64,000 bases of DNA from Phylloscopus collybita. Its lineage: Eukaryota > Chordata > Aves > Passeriformes > Phylloscopidae. A program made the translations under genes and the position numbers. Of the stretch, positions 47,155-60,469 are shown piece after piece. The stretch is taken from contig JAJNNQ010000013.1 in assembly GCA_027886175.1 (NCBI GenBank), positions 9,274,001 through 9,338,000 of the forward strand, read 5' to 3'. How positions within the stretch are numbered: position 1 is the first letter of the stretch; each line of letters opens with the position of its first letter. The notes beneath the pieces are model-generated. The model worked only from the letters and a program-made list of their open reading frames with translations, was not told the origin of the DNA and did not search any database.

Positions 47155-47159
<5 letters not shown>
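45180..47159. other. Non-coding DNA, nothing firmly recognised
   Basis: No gene is supported. A perfect 10-bp inverted repeat (CCTGGCTATT at 45839-45848, AATAGCCAGG at 45881-45890) has a 32-base spacer. A complex AT-rich block at about 46500-46640, with ACGTCCGTTAATTAATG near 46537, is a weak CNE candidate. Confidence 0.5.

Positions 47160-47206
<47 letters not shown>
47160..47206. repeat. A47 homopolymer
   Basis: Forty-seven consecutive A, the longest homopolymer in the window. No retroelement or processed pseudogene body and no clear target-site duplication were found on either side. Its true length is uncertain because such tracts slip in sequencing and in vivo. Confidence 0.9.
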
Positions 47207-47208
<2 letters not shown>

Positions 47209-47239
47209 ATTGGACTTGAAAGAAGCCTGAAACATGAGA

Positions 47240-47960
47240 GCAAAAGCGAGTATGAAAGAAGGAGCTATGGCATCGTACGCCCCGTCTAACAAGGTATTGA
47301 GCACCGAAGCCCAGGGGACTCTTGGTACTCTCGCTGTGAAGATTAGACAAGAGCACTCGCGCAGGACACAGCAGGAATATGAAGGGACATGAAGTGAGCA
47401 ATCCCAGCAGACAGCCTGTTGAAATGTCAGTCAGGCACTCTGCCTCCACCACCTTTCACAGAGCTAAACATCTCTTTATGTCAGAACAAATTGGGCAATC
47501 CTCAAATCTTTTTTTTCCTCTCCCCTGACTTCAATGCGGCGCCGAGCGCTGGGGAGGGAGCGCGTACAGACAGTTCACTTCAGTTCACATGAAAGCGCCC
47601 TGACACGCTACAAGGCTGAATACTGATATTGGCAACTCTCACAATCTTATCAGAGAGGCAGGAGCAGCAGCAGCCGCCGTGCTGCAGACCTTCCCCCCTT
47701 TCCAATTACGCCGGGTGGCTGTTCCCTTCCCAAGCATCCCGCAACGTCCTTTGAAAGTAAACTCCTGGGCTTGATCAAAGGCCACAAAAGCAAACACGGC
47801 CTTTCTGTATTTATGAGCATATTTACTTCTGTCATCTTTTTCTTGTTTTCACTCCTACCTTCCCTCGCCAGTCCATTAAGGAAGTCTAATTTTAACCACA
47901 GTGCTCAGCACAGTGCTCAAATGCAGAATGGTGAGTAACCACAATCCTATTTTAAATTAT
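47240..47960. promoter_or_regulatory. Candidate regulatory block with CpG clusters and a TCF/LEF-type site
   Basis: There are three CpG clusters. About seven CpGs lie in 47270-47370 (ATCGTACGCCCCG, ACTCGCGC). About eight lie in 47535-47615 (GCGGCGCCGAGCGC, GAGCGCGTAC). About seven lie in 47670-47800 (AGCCGCCGTG, TTACGCCGGG). GATCAAAGG at 47773-47781 matches the TCF/LEF core, and CTTATCAG near 47646 is GATA-like. Open frames at 47141-47452 and 47650-47835 (minus) have no domain, and the first reads into the A47 tract as poly-Phe. Enhancer or orphan promoter are both possible. Confidence 0.45.
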
Positions 47961-49069
47961 TTGCTTTTACTTACAAAATTCTGTACAGGGTATCTGGTTG
48001 GGGTTTTTTGACTAAAAAAGCATACACAGGAGGTATTTTCGCAGGAGAACAACAATACAGACACCTTCCCACTGACTTCTGTTAGAGAGGTCTCAGTAAG
48101 ATTGTATAGAGATTCATGAATCAATGTGATTGATTTTATTGTTTATTTGATTCAACACATGAAAACATCGCTTTAAAAATAAGCTGCCAATTTTCATTCT
48201 TGAGGAAAAAAAAGCGTATGAAAACAGAAAACTTAACTCAGCTAAGACGTGAAAAACTCTGTGAAACTGTCTCCAAGAACAGCAAAATTAAGCTGCTAAC
48301 TCCACACTTACATTATAAAGATGCTGAATAATAAAATTTCTTTTAAAGTACCTGCCTGAGCAAACTCCAAACAACAGACACACCCCAAACACTACAAAAA
48401 TCCACCCTTGACAAATAAACCCATGGTTTTAAAAAAGTTAAGTTCAATAATAAGTTTCAAAAAAGGAATACTCAATAATATAAATAATTGGCCACTGCCA
48501 TAGCTGGCCACCTACTCTTTAGATCAGAGGTTTATATAATTTGTACAGAAGGATCAATTTCTAAGACTTCATTTTGCATATTTTCTAAAAGCTGCCCAGC
48601 ATTTCTAATAATAATTGATTATAGTTAAAGTTCAGATGCATTTCATTACAATTTTAAGTTTCTGTTTATGATATTCAGGCAGGTAAATGCCTGTGTGTAT
48701 GGAAGAGACATTACCAGACCATTTACTGCCCATTACCACCAAGAAAAGGAGCCCATACTGGAACAAACAGTGCAGCATTTCTGGCATTTGTTAAAGGAAG
48801 AAAGCTTTATAAGAGAAAAAGAAATACCACTGATTTTTACAGGTGTTTAATAAAGATAAGCTGAAAAAAGGGTTCCTATTTTAAGCTTGGTGATAGCTAA
48901 AAATGCATTCAAATATGTTCAAAAGCAATCTGAAGTCTCCTAAAAATGGGTGTTTAAAAGTATTCAAGAAAACAGTAAAAATGCAAATATTTGTCACATT
49001 ATTGTAGGATATGGGACAAAAATGCTCATAAATTCAAAGAACCCTGCTGAGGCAAACTGCATTTCATTT
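47961..49069. other. Non-coding AT-rich DNA, nothing recognised
   Basis: No gene, repeat family or dense motif cluster is seen. Confidence 0.55.
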
Positions 49070-49265
49070 AAATATGACATTATTTGGGAGTCATTAAGAC
49101 AAAAATAATGTTTATCGGTTGCCTTGCAAAGGTTACTCCGAGAAAACAGCCAAAGTTTGCCCGAATTCGAATGAGAGCTGAAAGGGACCGTGAGCCTAAC
49201 ACCCTTAACTTCAATTGTTGTAGCTGTGCCGTGGGAAATAAAAAGACTAAATGTAATTGATGATT
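49070..49265. promoter_or_regulatory. Candidate conserved non-coding element
   Basis: AT-rich sequence with retained CpGs (ATCGGTTGCC near 49115, ACTCCGAG near 49135, GCCCGAATTCGAATG near 49158, GGACCGTGAG near 49186, TGCCGTGGG near 49227) and motif-like words GTCATTAAGAC and TGTTTATC (forkhead-like). The density of CpGs in so AT-rich a block is unusual here. Regulatory function is inferred. Confidence 0.35.
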
Positions 49266-52200
49266 CACTACTATAGAAACACTACAGTAAAAAATAATGA
49301 GGATGTATCAGTGTTTTCAAGACTCTTGGTCTGATATGTCTCATGTCTGATATTCATACACATTACAATGAGACAAATTAAAAAAGAAAGAGTAAAAAAG
49401 GTGCCAATAGTGACTGCTGACTTTTCACTCAGAAATGTGTTAAATCCCAAGAAGGAAGTATATAGTGCCTTATGATTGCTACAAAATACATACAACAGCT
49501 GTCATCCCTCTATTCAAAGATTTTTCCTGATTTTTTATTAACAAACCCATGTAATGGGACACTTAGGCTACAGAGGAGTAGGCTACTATGATGCGTTTAA
49601 TATTGAGAGCCTGAATCTCATTATTAAAACCATCCAACCTTGCTGAAAAGAGAGATGGCTTCTAGCTGTAGCCATGAAGAGCCTTTTTAACTTCTGCAAT
49701 GATAAAAATCTTCTGTTTGCATGGACTTGCACAAGTCTCTCTATACTCCTAAAAAACATAGTGAAATAATGCTAAAGGACCCCCTAAACCCTGGAGCTGC
49801 CATTTTGAACCTTAAACCAATCCCTGCAGTCATTCTGAACCATTAATTGCTGGTTATTTGTACATGGAAATCAAGATGTAGATGCACACAGATCCCTTGA
49901 TTACACAGACATTTAGTCAGTGGCTTTACTACTCTGAGTAGTTTTTGGTGAAGCAATCAAATTAAGCATCCCATTAAATATCTGATGTAGGTAAATCAGG
50001 TCTTAAAATTTGATCCATCTTGCGTCTCCATCTCTTAGATTTGATTGTATTTGTGAAAATCAATCATGCACTTGCCTTAGTCCTGCCTTAATTCTGTCAA
50101 TGAATTTAAACACATCACATACAGCACTTTTATGTGGTTTAAATTCAGCTATGAAGACCCATTATGGTTCTGAGTTAAAATAATTCTGCACTGCAGCCCT
50201 CTAAACAGTGGTTTGCCTGGACTGCCCATGAACTGGTGTCACTTCCAACCCATTTTGTGTGCTTCCTTCCAATATGTCCTGAGCCACATGATCTGAGGGG
50301 ACAGGGAAAAGGGCTGGGGTGTCACACTGCCTCTTACCACTGCTCACACGCTGTAATTAAGCAGAGGCTTATTTACAATGCCCTGCAACAGCCTATACCT
50401 AACACAGCTTCTTGAATCTATTAAAAGTGGACACACAATAACTGCAAGCAGAATTTGGCTTATTGTCTCCACAGATTTGTGCTAATATACCAGAGTCTCA
50501 AGACATCACTTCATTTTCATAACAAGGAGGAGATTTAATTTCTGCGGATTTCTATAAAAAGCAATTTGGAAACTCCTCAACAATGATATTGCTTCCCATA
50601 AATGCCAAATTGGTAAAAACATCATAAGAGGAAAACACACCACACTGACAATATCATTTTTTCTAACTTAAGTACCAGCATTATTCAAAGACATTATACT
50701 GCTAAGTATCCAAATAATTCATTCATTTTAAGGATCGAAAGCATAATATTATTTTGTTAAATTAAGCTCTTGCTTTCCCAAATCCCTCTCTTCCACTTAA
50801 ACTCAGGGAATAAAGGCAACTGAAAACACATCTGCGTGCCAGGCTTTTCAGTTTTCAGGGATTGTTCTGTTCTGGTTGGGGTGTGCACTTCCCTTTTGGC
50901 CGATTACCAAAACCCAAAAGTAACTACAATAATAATTGTAAATCCCTGCTTTGGATGATAAAATGAGCCTCAAGTATCATCATCTCATGCCCACCTTCTA
51001 CTGCTTGCAGGAAGAAGGAGGAGGAGGTTGGTGAGGGAAACCATCATTTACTTATTGGTACTGCTGTAACATAGTCTCCCTAGCTAAAAAAATGAATTGT
51101 AAGAACTGAAAGTGACTGCTTAAAATGACACCAAAGATCAAAATTTCTGACTGTGGTAGCTTGGGGTGGGGGGCAGAGGGTAGATAGACTGGTTTCAAGC
51201 ATAACTTAATAATTGAAGAACGTCAGGACTTTGTGGTCATTTAACACTCCCTATAAATGAAGACTTGATAACAGTTATTGATCTCAGTTTTCCTGGAAGA
51301 GGATCCCTGGGCTCAGCAGTGAGCAGTTTTGCTTCTCTTAGTTCATAAATACAAGAATAGGGCTATTGCTCAAATGCCACCCTAACTGCAGAAAATGAAA
51401 TAAAAGTAAATTTCAGTGCAGCGTGGAAAGCAATGCAGGTGTATTTCCACAGGGCTTTTCTGAGTAGATAGCCCAAGTTAACATAATCTCAAATTTTCTT
51501 ATGGGAAATACGGAATTGCCACAGCTGACCCCTGCTATCATTGGAAAATGTGAAATCCTTTGTGAAAGCCTACTGAAACCATAGAAGTATGTAAGTTACT
51601 GTTCTTATTTATTTATTGATCTTCCTTGTGCTACCATGGAACTGGGATACCTCTACATTAATGGATTCAGCCTAACAACACAAAAAATGGGACTATGAGC
51701 ATTTCTGCTGCCCAGGCAAGAAGCTGAGCCAGGGAATAGGAAGTGTTGTGTTGTTTTACTTGCAACACAACCATGTCACAAGAAACATCTGGAAATGCTC
51801 ATTGTCTCTCTTGTCTTTTGTCATTCAAGGCTTTTCCCCATTTTCCTTCTTCCTAGCTATTTCTCCGTAAAATTCTGCTACAGCCTCATTAAATAATTCC
51901 TAAAACTTTCTGTGGAGCTGCCAGAAGCACCTCCACCATTGAAAATATATTATCACAGGATTTACACAGAGAAGATTAATCCCCGCCCTCTTTCCACCTT
52001 CCCTTCCCCAAAATGAGAAAAACGATCTCTCCACCTCCAGACCCCCAGGTCAGATTAAACCCAGATGTCGAAGGAGAGACCTAGTAAGAGGTGCACATCC
52101 CTTCCAATGAGGATTTAAGGAGAAGCTGCATGAGTAGATGAACTGTTGAACTCAGTCCTCTGTCTTAAAAATACATTTCACTTGGATTGTTAATGCACAA

Positions 52201-52867
52201 TATAAGTACGTAAAAGATGCAAGAGAATTCTGAAATATGAATTAAGGACGTATTGCCATCTCCAGCAAAATAATAAAAGTAGAGAGATTAAGAGGCAAGC
52301 ATATATTTTTGAATCGTAGAATAGGTTTATAGGTCTTCTAATAACAACTTTTACTCAAACCTTACATAAATAGGCTTATATGATACAAATATTATGTGGG
52401 CTATGTGGAAACTACAAGGTCTCTAATCATGTTTAGGGATTACTTGACAGAACAGAGACATTTCATTCCTATTGGACCTAGGGATTACAGCAAAGAAACA
52501 TCTAATATTCCATTTTTTAATTTCATGCATTTTTTATTTACTTTTAATGATGCTGTATATATTCATCATCCTGAAATATTAAAACAGTATGAAAAAAGTA
52601 ATAAATTGGTGGAAAATTTAGGGAATGAGAATGCAACAGCACGCAAATCATACACTATCAAGTGCTTGATACACATTTAAAATTACTGTCTAGTACAGCA
52701 AAGCCAAATTCCTGGCAGATTTCTGAAGCGCAAAGTCACAATAAGAAGATCAGCAGAACAGACTGAAATAATAGAATATTCATCCCCCTAATCCATATGC
52801 AATTCTTTAGGGCTTTTTTTTAACAATGCATATGAGGTCTGACTGTATTCAGGATTTAAATAAGTTG
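49266..52867. other. Non-coding DNA, nothing recognised
   Basis: No gene is supported. A 94-codon AT-rich open frame at 52396-52680 (plus) shows no domain and no flanking signals. A CR1-tail-like word, GAATCGTAGAATAGGTTTAT near 52313, is too short to call an element. Confidence 0.5.
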
Positions 52868-52918
52868 TCTCTCTCTCTCTCACACACACACTCTCTGTAT
52901 TTTTATAAAAAAAAAAAA
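52868..52918. repeat. (CT)n-(CA)n microsatellite plus A12
   Basis: About six CT units, five CA units and a few more CT units are followed after a short gap by A12 (52907-52918). A compound microsatellite that is likely length-variable. Confidence 0.9.
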
Positions 52919-55900
52919 GTATATACAGTTATCATTTCTGCTCTACTGCACCCACATTGACAAGGTTAGCACATCTCCTCACACCTCAGATGAAACAATA
53001 GCATTTTAAACAACAAAAGTGTTAAAAGAAATACATTTATTCATACCATTGAAACCTCCTGCAACGGCTGTGTTGAAAGGAAGGGGTCCAGTTGCTTAGA
53101 AGAAGGATTTTTTTGTTTTGTTTTTGTTTTTTTTTAGTATTTTTAACTCTTTCCTACATGATTCTGAATAATTACTGGTTAATTTAAAGCAATAGCACAC
53201 GTAGTTCCTGACAATAAAATTTTGAAATCAGTATTAATTCTTTGAGATCATGCCTTTCCCTCCAGACAGATGTAATTTTAGATCTGGTGTTGTATAAAGG
53301 GACAGAGACCTAGAGACAAGTAAATCATCACTCAAAAGACAGATGCTGATGATAGGGATGCACAAAATGTGCTTGAGGACGGGAGATGGGGAGGTGGAGT
53401 ATAAAACTTCCATTGCCATGTTTGAGATTTACCAAATTGCTTCCAACCAGTGCAAAGGCAGAACTGAGCCATAGATGCTCCCCCATATGGGAAAGTATGA
53501 AGAAATTCATCCCCTGTCATATGACATGCAAAGCCTGATCCTTAGATCAAGCAGGTTTTGCACAGGTTTAACTCTCTGATTAGGCCATGAAGTATCACCA
53601 CCCCAGACTTATTTTATAAGTGAGATAAAACGAAGATATAAAATGAATGTACTCAAACATAAGACATTTGCACCAGTAATGTATGTGTGGACTTGCTAAA
53701 TAAAGGTACCCACATGTGATAATTATGATGGCCACATGCAGAAAGCAGCTTTCACAACCATCAGGACAGCTCCTGTCACAACTCTGTTAGTGAGGCGAAG
53801 GAGCGCTAGGACAGGTGATGGTACATGAAAAGCCATCTGGTAAGTGAGAAAGAGCAGCCACATCCTGTCGAAACCTGAATACCCAAATGTAGCCACAGGC
53901 TATTTGTAGTAACAGGTCTCATGAGAAATGGCCTGGGGTGTAGATTTCTGCCCAGCATTTACCAGGACTTTGGGTTCCTACCTGGTGTGGGCCATGCTGG
54001 TCCAACCCTCTCAAAATCATGCTCGTGTGTTATTAGCCAGACTGTGATATCAGTTGACATTGCTATTCACTTTGCAAGGTTACTTTTAATTCAACACAGG
54101 CTGAACAGGCAATGTAAAAACATATTTAATGAAAGATTTTCTTTTTGCTAAGAAATCTGCTTACTTGCCCTTACTACGACACCTATCTACATTGACACAG
54201 ACTCCAAACTTACTGGTGCTTACTGTTTGCAGGTATCTAATTATTACTGATAGACTGAGGAGAAAAAAAAACAAACCCTAAGCATACTGAAATCAGGAAA
54301 CATGAACCCAAAAGGGCTAGAACACATCTATCCTGTGTGCATGTTTTGCAGGCAAATAACCAAAAGAAGGACCACTCTTACAAATGATTTGATCTGTACT
54401 AATGAGAAAAGTGTGAAGTTGTACAAGGAAATAAAAGACAATGGACTTCTGCTAGAAAATATGACCAGGATCTATGTTAGCAAACAGGATCTAATAATGC
54501 ACACTGAAGTCAGGAGAGAAAGCCTGATAGACGCCCTGCAGAGCTGCATTGGACCAAATCTGAAATGCACAGGTGGCAGCAGCTGTGATGCAAATGTACC
54601 ACGTTTTTAAAAGACAGGGCAATTAAGTAAAAGTATGAAATACCTTCTTATTTTGGGGGAAGAGTAAAAAAGGCCACAGAAGGGAGCTGGGATTTATTGA
54701 AGAGGAATACAGATCACTCAGTGAAAATTAAGATATGCCTGAAATACATCAGTGCTACTCTGCCTTTTGCCATCCTTTATTTTACAGGACATAACAAGAG
54801 ATCCATATGAGTTTCTATTTTAGTGAAGACAACAACAGTTTGTGACAGGGAAGCCTAGAAAAGAGCAGCAAAGCTTTTGCCCAAATTCTGTACTTTGTTC
54901 CAAAGCAGAGAGCTATTAAACCTTTTCTGCAACTGTTTGTAAATACAGTAAACACTTTTTAAGGTGCACAAAGAATATTTTGTTTCCTTACATAGATTCA
55001 GTGAAGTCGATCAGCCACATTCTTTAGAAAGCTTCTAAGCAAGCAATGCAAGACATATATTTGGAATATGAAAGTTTAATCCTACTCATTAAAACATGAC
55101 AAACTTATAATTAATTGAGAATGGAGTCAATAATGAGAACATCCTTCAATGTAATGATGTTGGTACTATCAGCTTGTAATATGGGAATACACTGTAGAAA
55201 GTGAAGCATAATATGGAAAAATTACAAGTCAATTTAAAAAAAAAGAACAGCCTGAAAGTTTTGCCTTGAGTAGAATCTTTAAAACACAGATTTTAAATCC
55301 TCAAAAGTTACATTTTTCCAGTCTTCAAATGAGATAATACATTATGTTGTTTTCCTGTGATGAGGAATAATTCAAGGTCTTACAGTGTCTGATTAATCTC
55401 TCAACCAATATTTAGAAAAGGTTTCTCTTTGAGCTAATCAAACTTGACAAAAGCAATCTTCAAACTATGCCACATTCACTGATTTGTAAGATATAGCAAA
55501 GCTGTGTTTTATTAAATGCAGTTTAAATTAGCAACAGCTCTAAATTCACCTGCTTGTGACACCCCCTGAATCTCGCCAACCTAAGTACATAAGGTAGGCA
55601 AGAAGACTGCACATGCAGATTAGAATTATTAGGACAAACTGATTGGTTTTTTGTTTGTTTGTTTTTTTAAGAAGGATGCAGTTTTAGTTTTAAGATAGCA
55701 CTCCCTATTGCTCACACTACATTGCATTTTAGGGGATACCATTGCTGATGGTATTCAGTTTGCTTTTGCTGGAGATAGTTGCCCTGATCTTACTGGATAA
55801 GATCTGGATTTGATCCCTCCAAATAATGCTTATTTCTTAATCCACAGAAAGGGGCTAAATTTCAGTACACAATCTTATGATATTCTTTGGCTTTCAGTAT

Positions 55901-58189
55901 CCAACAGTATCAGTAGGTTAAAGGACATCCCTCCAGAAGAGCAATGTTTTGATGAGAACAACTAGTAAGGAAGCACTACAGCACTGCCAGGTAGGGATGA
56001 CTGTGGGGAAGCACATGAACACCATCCCAGCCTTCACCTTCACTACCAGTGTTGGTAGTTTCCTTCCCTTCTGTAAGTGGCCATATGTGTGCAAACAGGA
56101 TTTTCCCATGGTTTGAGAATGTGTTTAAATTTGGCTGCCTGACTCTGAGCACTAAAAGAGATTCCTGAGTTAGCACAGCTAAGAAGGAGCGGAAAAAAAC
56201 TGTGGGAGAGATGTAAGTATTAATTCCCTACTGCAAATGTGCCAAGAGGAAATCAGGACTCCAGCTCAAGTCTTCCTCTCAAGTCACACTTAAGTTCTGG
56301 ATAAATAAGTTTCTGAGGTACTGACTCCCCTCTATTTCCTCCTCATGGTTGTGTGCAACCAAGAAACTGCATTTCTGGCAATGTCTATGATAAAATAACA
56401 CAATTCTCCATTAACAAAGCCTCAGGTGTCTTAGAAGTTGCTAGTACAAATCTTGTTGGGACTCAAGGAAGGATATTCAAATATTGGGTAACACAGTGAC
56501 TGGGAAGATTATCAATAGAGTTTCTCAATTTGTTTATATAAATGGGCCAACACTTTTAAAAGCACTTCAGAGCACTTAACTAAAGCAAACAAGCACTTGA
56601 ACTTTAAATATCTAGCAAGAGAAGTCAATGACAAGTATGCCTTGACTTAGTAAATTCCAATATCTTTGCAACCTTTCATTTATAGTCTCTTCATGAGGAG
56701 AAGCACCAGGCTCCCATCTCAACTTCAGCTCTGCTCTGAGACAGAATGAGTGGGGTGAGGAACAGCCTGGTCTCCTTTTAATTCCTTTTGTTAAAGCATA
56801 AAGCTTTGCTTCTTCCTATATAGGGGTCCTGGGTCCATAATAGTCTTTACAAAGCAGCTTCTTGATTTTGAAAACTTACTCTCTTCTTGTTTGGCCCTTA
56901 AAGTAGGATTACTACATCTTACAAACTTCGTTTTCCCTCATATCCATGGTAGCTAAGCCTTGATTTGGGAATATAATACCAAACACCATCCTACTAATTC
57001 CCAAAAGGTCTGGGAATAACTTTCTATACTCAGGACTAAGGTGCCTTTGTTAAGTGGTCTCATTATGGTGCCAGTGTCACATGCATATTTTTATATCTTC
57101 ATATTTATAACACAGCTACTAGCGTTATAGACAACCACAGCAGTCATTTCCTGACAGAATTAGTGTGATCTGATTCACATACACTTCTCTGCTGTCAAAC
57201 TGGCACCCAAATGAGCAAAACAAAAGATTATTCTGGAGCTTTGGATGGTTTGGTTTTGTTTTTTTTTTAAACTGATGTCTAGCTGAAGTACTAAGTTGGC
57301 CCCTAGAAACAAAAAGGTGGTGTTTAAAACAAGTATTTCTGATGAGTAACAGGTTAAATCTCATTTTGTAAAATCCTGAAACATATATTGATTTTTATTT
57401 CTCTCTGAATGTGTTTTGCACACGGTCTGCATAACATGGCAGAAAAGAGGTGGCAGAAAAAAAACTTTACTTCAAACTGGTCTTCACCATCTTAGAAAAA
57501 GGAAGAATGAAGTATTTTTAAGCTATATTCTAGAGCTCAATGGCCACATTGGGATTTTAGTTTGCTAGTTTTAGGGGACATGCAGCATGTTCTGGAACTG
57601 ATTCGTCAGGTTATGAACATTCTTGAAACAATATTTTGGTAGGAAAAACCCCACAGTTGACACAGTTGAAAATATGAACTACTCAGTGCTAGAGCCTCAG
57701 ACTTTGCACAGTTTCTAAAAGAAATGCTTTGAAAACTCTTTGAAATACCATGCAAGTTCATAATTGGGTTTTAATGTATAAAACGGCTCAGTAATTTAAA
57801 TGTTTGGAAAAGAAAACAGTCTTTCCTAGAGTTTATGAAGTGATAAGTCTATTTCTTAGAATGATTAACTATGCAACCTGATTTTGAACACGAGCATCTC
57901 CTAGCATATGCTCTCCACAGCTGACACTGTGAGAGCATACCGTTTTATCAAATAAATATTCCAGGATATTAAACTTACCAAATTAATACCCAATTCTGAT
58001 ATTAAACTCCCATTCCTCACCTCCCTGCCTTGAGTAAGTGCCTTGGCTTCTACAGAAGTAGTTTTACTTCCTATTCTTAAACAAGTAAAATCAGGATTAA
58101 GCTCTGCTCCTCATGCATTTGGGTCTACTGAGTGACAAATTAGATTTGTACATACAGGACACATGTCATGACATTTCCACTAGAAACTT
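52919..58189. other. Non-coding DNA, nothing recognised
   Basis: A 5.3-kb stretch without a supportable gene. T/G-rich simple stretches lie near 53107-53135, 55646-55668 and 57251-57270. A 102-codon open frame at 54302-54610 (plus) has no recognised family, no splice context and no neighbour to support it. Other short frames overlap on the minus strand. Confidence 0.5.
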
Positions 58190-58223
58190 AAAAAAAAAAC
58201 AACCAAAAAATAACCCTAAACCC
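58190..58223. repeat. A/C-rich simple repeat
   Basis: A10 with following CAACCAAAA and CCCTAAACCC words. A short degenerate simple repeat, and not a telomeric array. Confidence 0.75.
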
Positions 58224-60360
58224 AGAAAATGAATGACATTCAAGGATAATACAATACTCATTCACTTACAGAAATTTTAGTAGCAAATGCATATTAGAAA
58301 AACAGATGAAGTACAGCCAGGACAGCATAAAGAATGCTTTTGGTGAAGAATGCCCCAAATAACATCCCATTTTAGAACAGTGATAAAACAAGACTATGAC
58401 AAAAGAAAATGCAGTTCAGTTTTGAACTCACTGCAAACAAATAACAAGATCTAATAATTTAAAAGGTCCTTAAAGAGCCCATGGCTTTGGTAGAAATTAA
58501 TTAAATGGTGAAGTGAAATTAAAAAATAGAAGAATAAACTTAGACAAGATAACCTAAGAGAGAAAAAGAGACAAAAGCAGTGAAAAGAAACAGACCCAGG
58601 GAAAGTGCTACTTCATTCTAATAATAGATTCATCAACAAAATATCTATCTGTATGCACTAACACTTAATTTGAGCACCCTGAATTCTGATCCTGATTTCT
58701 CAAGATGGCAACTACAATATTAAAAAAAAAACCACTTAAATTGCTCATTACTAGAAATAGATTGATTTGCATGAGAAAAATGCAGAGTTAAGATTCCCAT
58801 TTCATTTACAAATATTAAGATCCTAAAAAAAAGCCTGACAGTAAGTCCTAACTCCCAGGCTAACACTTCCCTCCTGCTGGTGACAACATCATTGCCCCTG
58901 GGACCTGGGAAATGCCATATATGGTGGCCACAGGGAACAGAATGTTTGTGTCAGCCCAGAAAACCTGAACAAGGGCTCAGGAGATGAGTGTGGGAACTTG
59001 CAATTCTATCTGGTATTCAAAGAAAAACAAACAGAGAAACATCCAAGTGGGAATCACCATCAACAGCAAGAGCCCTGACTTGACTTATGCCCACCTGAGC
59101 AAAAGCCGTGGGCATGCTCAACTTTTCTATTTCTCAGTGGCTTTCCTACCTTCAGCAAAACCTGCTGGTGCACGTGTCCAACTACTTTGCTTATTTTTAA
59201 GTATGTAAATGTAAAATTGACTAAAGACACATGAGTTTACCCTGGTGCAGAAGTCAATTGCCAGAGTAATCCAACATGCTGCATATGTTGGGTACAAGAT
59301 GATGTGCTGGAGTCAGCACATTTCAAATTGCTTACTGGTTTTAGGTTTTAAATTGCTTACCAAATACTAACTTCAGTTATATTTGGGTTGGGTTTTTGGG
59401 GGCATGGGGAGAGAGAGAGGGGAGTGGATGGTATTAAATGTAATAGAAACAAATCACCAAGGCATTAGAAAAACAGCAGTTAATTTACCTGCTGCTCTAG
59501 AGAATAGCTCGGGAATACAAATTTTAGCTTTCCCACACCTACAGCTCTAAGCTAAACATTAGGTTGTCTGAATTGTCTTCATCCCCTGAACACTACATGT
59601 GAGAACTCTTAATTTTGTGCTCTAGCACTTAAAACAGAGTTGCTTACATAGTTAAGAGCCACCTTAATGTTCCCCAAAACTATTCTGAGGTATGAGACAA
59701 CCCTTCATTTTGAAGGTAAGAGTCTGTCAAATTCTAGAACCTTCAGCCACTAACCCCTCTCTCATCCATAAGTGTCTAACGTGTTTCCCTTTTAAACTTC
59801 CTGAACGCTTACAGCAGCCAAAACACATTTTTTAACATCACTAAAACGCTGCCTCTGACGACCCTGGGACTCTAGCAAAGTTCAAGAGCAGGGCTAAAAT
59901 ATGAAAAGTTGGTGTAAAGATTAAAGCCTGAGCCCTTGCTGCACCTGAAGGGACACACTTCAGGAGGCAAACACCCCTCCCACTGCTGGCTGCAGTCTCC
60001 CACCCCCCGGCAGCTGCAGCCTGCTCGTTCCACCAGACAAATCGCAGAGGAGAGGGAGCGAACCCCCTTCATGGACTCACCATCCTTTTCTAGTCACATT
60101 CACTATGCATTGCATTAGAAAATCGTAACGGTGTTAAAATATTTTGGCAGGATTTGTTATGGCCAGATCACTCACTTCCTTTGGGACACACAAAGCCTCC
60201 TCTGGCAATGAAACAGCCCAAATGTCAGCAAATCCTATAGAACAGAAAACGGTCTGTCAATGTAAAGCCTAAATGAATCTCCAGTTAAGCAAAACAAAAC
60301 AAAACTGTATAACATAAAAATGCACATACAGAAAAAAGAAACAACCTAGAAATATTCAGT
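58224..60360. other. Non-coding DNA, nothing recognised
   Basis: No gene is supported. A G-rich stretch with a short GA run lies at about 59386-59428. GC-richer sequence at about 59930-60075 carries open frames on both strands, without domains. Confidence 0.5.
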
Positions 60361-60408
60361 TTCTTTTTTTTTTTTTTTTCTTTTTTTTTTTTCTTCTCCC
60401 CACCCTCC
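60361..60408. repeat. Long pyrimidine tract (T16-C-T12, then C-rich)
   Basis: Almost pure pyrimidine for about 48 bases: T16 (60364-60379), C, T12 (60381-60392), then CTTCTCCCCACCCTCC with one interrupting A. It could adopt a triplex (H-DNA) form. It sits next to a candidate CNE. Confidence 0.85.
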
Positions 60409-60469
60409 AGAAACTTTTGAACAGCATTACAATGAATTCATCACAAGGTGCTATTAGAGCACAAGCTCC

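Noticed and set aside
47161..47452. Minus-strand 103-codon frame next to the A47 tract
   Set aside because: Its C-terminus is poly-Phe from the A tract and the rest has no domain.
52310..52340. Possible CR1 3' tail (GAATCGTAGAATAGGTTTAT)
   Set aside because: Only about 20 bases resemble CR1, without the following conserved words. Too short to call.
52396..52680. 94-codon AT-rich open frame
   Set aside because: No recognised domain and strong AT bias. Nothing supports transcription or coding.
54302..54610. 102-codon open frame with charged, protein-like composition
   Set aside because: No family recognised, no flanking splice signals or neighbours. A chance frame of this length is expected in 64 kb read in six frames.
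58190..58223. Interstitial telomere repeat (CCCTAA words)
   Set aside because: Only one CCCTAA unit, with no tandem array.
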